Positions 59,436-64,000 of a stretch of 64,000 bases of DNA are shown here, one piece after another (positions within the stretch are counted from its first letter, which is position 1; every line of letters starts with the position of its first letter). Source of the stretch: Entomortierella parvispora (Eukaryota; Mortierellomycota; Mortierellomycetes; Mortierellales; Mortierellaceae); the NCBI GenBank assembly GCA_963573315.1, contig OY752141.1:1798001-1862000 (forward strand). The letters run 5' to 3'. Below the pieces are notes generated by a model that had not been told where the DNA came from, searched no databases, and saw only the letters and a list, made by a program, of their open reading frames with translations. Position numbers and translations under genes: made by a program.

Positions 59436-60316
59436 CATATTCACCCCACACATATTTCGTCTATCCCTTCATCGATTGCCTGTCGTTTGATCTACACAGC
59501 TATCATTCCTTCTCCCATATCGCGCGCCAAGGTACAGTAAACCCTTGTTCTCTTTAGTCCGCCATCTTACTCGTCGACATCCACCAATTGTTTTGAGATC
59601 ACGCAAAAACTTGCCGTCTAATTGGTATATAGGTGGTCCAATTAATCACCTTTTCATCCTTCTTCTAAACATCTTGTCCAATGCATCATCTTTTAGACAC
59701 AACATTACAGTCTCTCAAATCCTTCTTGTTTTCTCGCGTTGTAATCCTTCCTTTTCCTCGCTTGCAATCAATCCCTCAAATCATTCTATTTTCTAATTTC
59801 CTAGCATAAAGCTCCTTCAGACTCCCCTCGTTTCATCTCCATTGGTAAGTCAAGGAAGTCCTTGGGACTGATGAACTTTGTGAGTACGAGAAAGAGCAGA
59901 GTCGTACTTCGTAAAACTGGCTGGGCTACTCAGTTCTGTTTCCAGATGTGTGTTGGGCAGGTTTTGTGCTCGCTGGATTCCAAAGCTGAATCCAAAGGGT
60001 CTGCGCCTTGTTAAATCAAGGAATGCCCCTGTCTGGACCTCTGGTCGGGAAATGGTGGTTTACATGTTTCTTCGAGACTAAAAGGCTGGCGTCTACAAGG
60101 CAAACTCCTCTCTATGCATGCATGTACTCTCTTTTCCTTTCTCGTTGAATAACTTGGTTCTGCCGTCCTAATTCATGATCACCTTTGCACAGTATTCTGC
60201 AAACCTCTGTTTCCATTGTACACAGTCAAGGGCGGCGTATGGTCAATTTTAAAATACAGTGACTCTATGGGTAAGAGGAGAGCAATGTTATACATAGCTG
60301 CTCAAAAGTTAGATAC
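59436..60316. other. Intergenic region with a possible transposon end
   Basis: No gene is supported. The stretch 59531-59650 resembles the terminal part of a pogo-like DNA transposon (see separate entry). The remainder is A/T-rich and featureless. Confidence 0.4.
59531..59650. mobile_element. Possible truncated pogo/Tc1-type element end
   Basis: After a TA dinucleotide the sequence begins CAGTAAACCCTTGTTCTC, then TTAGTCCGCCATCTTACTCG and later GGTGGTCCAATTAATCACC. CAGT-starting ends next to TA and internal TCC(A/G)ATTAAT-type motifs are typical of pogo-family terminal repeats (family knowledge). I find no matching inverted end within the next kilobase and no transposase, so at best this is a truncated remnant. 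Confidence 0.3.
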
Positions 60317-60427
60317 CTCAGCTTCAGTAGGAGGAGATGCAACAGGTTGAACCTCGAAAGGGATCTCGTCCAAGACTGCGTCGGTGGCCGCTCTGATCTG
60401 TGTTCGACTTTGATGCGATTCAGTCAT
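60317..60427 (-). CDS. Candidate first exon of a small or truncated gene
   Basis: An ATG at 60427 opens a 37-codon frame (MTESHQSRTQIRAATDAVLD, then EIPFEVQPVASPPTEAE) ending at a good donor GTATCT. A possible acceptor (GAATTAG, about 60171) leads to a short open piece that stops after about 25 codons. The stretch resembles genuine coding sequence but no family is recognised. It may be the N-terminal leftover of a decayed gene. Confidence 0.3.
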
Positions 60428-60587
60428 ATGGTATTGAATTAAACTCTTGCTGCAGGATTTGCTGCAATTTTTGCTATATCATGTCGTTGACCAAAGAGAT
60501 GCAATGGTCCTCGACAGGTCTCTTTGAAATGTTGATTTGTCCCTGCATTGGCGCAAACTGAAAAACCGGTGGTAAAGCTTTTCGGAG

Positions 60588-61073
60588 ATGGCTGACAGGT
60601 TCATAATGACAGTGGAGTTGGTCTTTTGGAAGGTTGGGATGAGAGTTGGGGTTCTCTTCAAAGGACAAAACAGAGACTCTACCATGCGCAACCTGCTGGA
60701 TATTTATCAAGTTCTTCGCAATTTCTTCATCAACATTGCCACAATCGCCTTGGGACCCATCCCCTTGATGCTCCTCTCTGAGATGTTGCCAACCTACGAG
60801 CTGGATTCCGCCTCAGCCGTCGCCACAGCCGTCAATTGGAGCACCAACTTTATCATTGGCCTTGTCTTCCCTACCTTGACCACAAGTATGGGCAATGCCA
60901 CGTTTATCCTCTTTGGAGGATTCACCGTTCTAGGCTTCTTTTACGTCCTACACTTTGTTCCCGAGACGCGGAACCAGTCCATGGAGGCTGTCATGGCATC
61001 GAAGGGCATCTCGATACGCGGTTCAAACACCACCGCCACCCATAAAGCTACAGCAGAACATACTGCAGCATAG
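60588..61073 (+). pseudogene. 5'-truncated MFS sugar transporter
   Basis: The frame encodes only the last part of a sugar porter: helices 10-12, from FFINIATIALGPIPLMLLSE through ATAVNWSTNFIIGLVFPTLT and GGFTVLGFFYVLHFVPETRN. The PETR motif after helix 12 and the E-x-LPT motif after helix 10 are conserved. A complete family member has about 500 residues and twelve helices; here only about 120 residues match. No upstream exons encoding helices 1-9 are visible within the kilobase before. The beginning (60588-60710) has no transporter similarity. A fragment left by deletion or rearrangement is the simplest reading. Confidence 0.75.
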
Positions 61074-61186
61074 GGTTGGTTACATGCAACACCACTGTCA
61101 TTAGTCTATTCAGTGTTGAGAAGTAACACAACTTCGATTCGTTTTTCTTGTTTTTTATTGATTCTTCACATAGCACCCCTGTTATT

Positions 61187-63720
61187 TCATTCATCCTCAT
61201 CATCAAGGTCATCGTCCATACCGCTGGCATTGGGGGAAACAGCTAGTGGTGAGGATGCCAAGATCAAGTTGCAGTTGAAGTCTGCGACAGGATCTTCATA
61301 CATCCAAGACATGTCCTCCTCAACTAAGGAATCCTCCTCGTCCAAGTCCTCCTGGTCATCCTCATCTTCCTTTGCCTTCTGAAGCTCCCTGTACACCTCG
61401 ATGGTCTTGCGCATCTCAGCCTAAATGAATAATGAAATTGCAGTTGTAGCCATGCAAGATAGGCACTCCAAGTGCCAATGATAATGTTGATATACTTACT
61501 CTTATCTGTAGGATCCTCACTAGGCCTTGAAATTGGAAACGAAGACCATCCATTTGTGTTGCGAGCACGTACATCGGTGATCGCTGCATTAGCAGCACAT
61601 AGGATGACGAGTTTGCTGGTCGCAACTGTATCGTTGTGTAGCCTTGGCCTAAACGAGATCAAAGGTTGTTCGCACCTACCGTCGTCAGATCATCACACAA
61701 CCTATTAAGCTAACTAAGCAACAAGGTATCAACGACACAATACTTACCTCCGGTGTAGCCGCCGAAAAAACGGCAGGTCTTCCGAAATACGGGTAGCACT
61801 TCATTCATCCTGTTGTGTGCAATGGTCACTGTCTCCCGAAGGACCACATGGTCCATCTCCTTCAAGAATTTGGTCGAATGCTTGTCCCACTTGCGCATCC
61901 GCTCTACTACCATCCAATCACACTTTTGTATCTCGTCTCGGCAAATAAGGTCAAGTTTCTTTCCGGTCCTCTTTCTTGAACCCTCCTCCGTACTCTGTTC
62001 GCGGTCTTGATTTCTTCTCCGAGACGATTCAATTCCACTTTTTTCCCCATCTATCATATACATGCCATCCACGTCGTTCAGAAGATCCAACCAAACTGGC
62101 CACGCGACTCTTCCCCACCATGCCTCAGAGAGATCTTCGACGACAAACGGTGATGGCGTTTTGTTATACAGAAAATGCCTGTGTCCGACCGAATAACAAG
62201 AAACCATTAGATTTGTTGCATTGACAAAGTCACCTTCACACTATTCACTCTTGATTTTAAAAAAAATAATAATACTTGCCATTCTGCCGCGGTTCTAGTA
62301 GCAAGATAGAGGTCGTGTAGTTCATCCTTGCTCGTTGTCAACACCTGAGGCGTAGGAATGCTGTAGGGATGGTGGCCATTCATCATACACTTTCTTAGAC
62401 GTTCCAGATACCGGGCGGTTGAATGTGAAAGTTCAGGCAGATCAAACGATCTTTGCTTAGTGATCTCTCTCCACTCCTTCTCGGAGAAGAGCGACTTTGT
62501 TGTTGGGCAAGACAAGTCGATGGTGTATGACCTGATGCTATTAAAACAGAGTTAAATGTGAGAATGGATCACCCTCTGCCATCAAAGACAACAATCTTCC
62601 TTTACCTGATCGGAGCTCCATGTCTAAGAGTTGCTGAGAACAGCACTTTCTCAACTTCTCGGCCCGACGATTTGAGTTTCCAGAATCGACTGCTGTCCAG
62701 CAGCCTGAAACGTTCTGTGCGGCGCTGTTTAAGGAGCTCGATAGACCTTTCAATCCTCTGGACGCCTTTGTTCGTCTTTCTTGCCTTTACATCCTTGCCA
62801 TTTGTTGCATGTTCCTTGGCCCGGCGCTTCAAAGGCTCCAAGTCTAGTGAATGTAAATAGCAGACAACAGCAAATGAGTGAACTCTCATCTTGACACCCA
62901 ACAGCACAACTGTTCAGAAGCTACTGCCACAATGTGCTTTGCATACTGTCTGTTTCGGTCCCCTTGACAGCCACATCGCTGGTTTCTTGGAGCGCTTCTT
63001 TCGACCTGGCAGGTATCTTATCGGTAGAACGGCAAATCCGCTGTGCTGTAGTCAATTCATGCTCTAACAAGACCAACACAGAATAAAAGCTGTTTAAGCA
63101 ACAGACCTGACTGCACCTGTCATTAAAAATTTGTATACAGCTCATTTGCGTTCTTTCTTCTAACCTTCAGTATCTGACGGATAGGGAACCTGATCGGTCG
63201 ATGGACCAGTCTTCGGTAGAAACAAAAGATTGTCAAAGTCGTCCTCGCCATACACCTCACCCGCATGGTGGTGCTGTGTATGAAGATGTGCCGACGACAA
63301 AGACGAGTATGAATAGCCACTGCCACTCTGCACTTTGTCCTTGTACGACTCTACTGAGCGCGCTCCAATGTTCACGGCAAGGTCATCTGACGCAACATCC
63401 AGAAAGGAGCACGACAGTAAAAGGTTTCGCTGATTCTGGCCACGTTCTGACTCACAGTAGTTCAGCAATTTAGCCATCGATGTCCTCAGTTTGAAACGCT
63501 TCCACGTGGACATGGTCCTGAGACCTTCCACAAAGCCCTTGGTGTCGCCTCCGTTTTGCGCCGCATAGACTTCGGGCAACCACTGGACTGGTTTAGCATT
63601 TTGAAAAAATTCGTCCAGCTCTCCCATTTTTCCTTTTATCAACGGGTTCGGCGTGCTGGGGTCAAGTATGGGTCTTCGGCCAACAGGTGTCAGAGCTGTG
63701 TTTGGGAGTGGTAACGACAT
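61187..63720 (-). CDS. Uncharacterised multicopy-family protein, possibly damaged
   Basis: Seven exons can be traced: 63720-63165, 63063-62947, 62843-62606, 62537-62276, about 62178 to 61749, about 61650-61502 and 61422-61187. The N-terminus starts MSLPLPNTALTPVGRR and carries KGKMGELDEFF and WKRFKLRTSMAKLL. Middle blocks include SYTIDLSCPTTKSLF, WWGRVAWPVWLDLLNDVDGM, GKKLDLICRDEIQKCDWMVV and FFGGYTGGQGYTTIQL. The C-terminus is strongly acidic (DDQEDLDEEDSLVEEDMSW, then DDDLDDEDE). Exons 1-4 and 5-7 each join in phase, but the junction of exon 4 (ending EWQ) to exon 5 (RHFLYNK) is out of phase with the visible GT..AG pair, so the copy may be frameshifted or use an unusual site. The family seems lineage-specific; the middle could be a nuclease-like domain, but that is a guess. 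Confidence 0.6.
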
Positions 63721-64000
63721 ATCGTGAAAAGCTGGAGCATAGTAAATGGCGACAAAACATGTTAGAGTTGGACCGATACACTATCAAATTCAACAGGTAA
63801 CCTGTCCCGTGACAATGATATACCCAATACTTCACCTTGATGCACCTGCCCAGACGACAACAGTGCACCGAAGTGGCATCTCCTGCAGCCCAGTGGCACA
63901 TCAGGAGTATAGGGATCAGAGACTCTGACTAGCATTCTCGTCATACCCCCCTGCAGCCCCGTGGCACATCAAGGTGGTAGTGTCGGAGAAGGAAGCAAGC
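63721..64000. other. Right edge with a short direct repeat
   Basis: Promoter side of the preceding gene. A 21-bp sequence CTGCAGCCC(A/C)GTGGCACATC occurs at about 63884 and again at about 63951, roughly 67 bp apart. No gene is supported before the window ends. Confidence 0.5.

Overview
This window is nuclear DNA of a filamentous fungus. The clues are short spliceosomal introns with GT..AG ends, fungal housekeeping genes, long microsatellite-rich intergenic stretches and lineage-specific repeat-protein families. The family content (Arm-like/NACHT/HEAT proteins, RNI-type LRR proteins with a characteristic N-terminal module, a small multicopy gene family) fits Mortierellomycota best. That placement rests on memory of such families, not on a search.

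Layout. 1.2-7.5 kb: SRP68 (protein targeting), an unresolved transcription unit, PIG-L/GPI12 (GPI-anchor synthesis) and a small unknown gene. 8.0-14.0 kb (+): NLR-like gene copy 1 (Arm-like domain, NACHT NTPase, HEAT repeats), interrupted by an in-frame TGA. 14.3-20.6 kb (-): ataxin-2/Pbp1 and a C2H2 zinc-finger factor. 20.6-26.5 kb: a microsatellite-rich gene desert. 26.5-35.7 kb (-): an LRR protein and a synaptojanin-like phosphoinositide phosphatase. 36.5-39.9 kb: beta-carbonic anhydrase, an unknown 498-residue protein and a Kex2-type repeat peptide precursor. 43.9-52.1 kb: a Pho85-type cyclin, a small secreted Cys-rich protein, a phosducin-like protein and MTHFR. 52.5-58.6 kb (-): NLR-like copy 2, inverted relative to copy 1 and broken by a 7-bp tandem duplication. 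58.6-64.0 kb: a decay zone with a pseudogene fragment, a possible pogo-like element end, a 5'-truncated sugar transporter and the fuller parent of the pseudogene.

The most striking content is the pair of inverted NLR-type genes about 44 kb apart. They share identical exon architecture and an almost identical N-terminal region, but carry different inactivating lesions. One carries a HEAT array of nearly identical 99-bp units. Together with the LRR protein (an LRR receptor-like architecture without an NTPase), two small secreted cysteine-bearing proteins and the decay zone, this looks like a birth-and-death immune-receptor/accessory landscape placed among conserved housekeeping genes. Housekeeping gene models whose exon phases I checked are well supported. 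Exact ends of untranslated regions and the origin of the unresolved segments are not.
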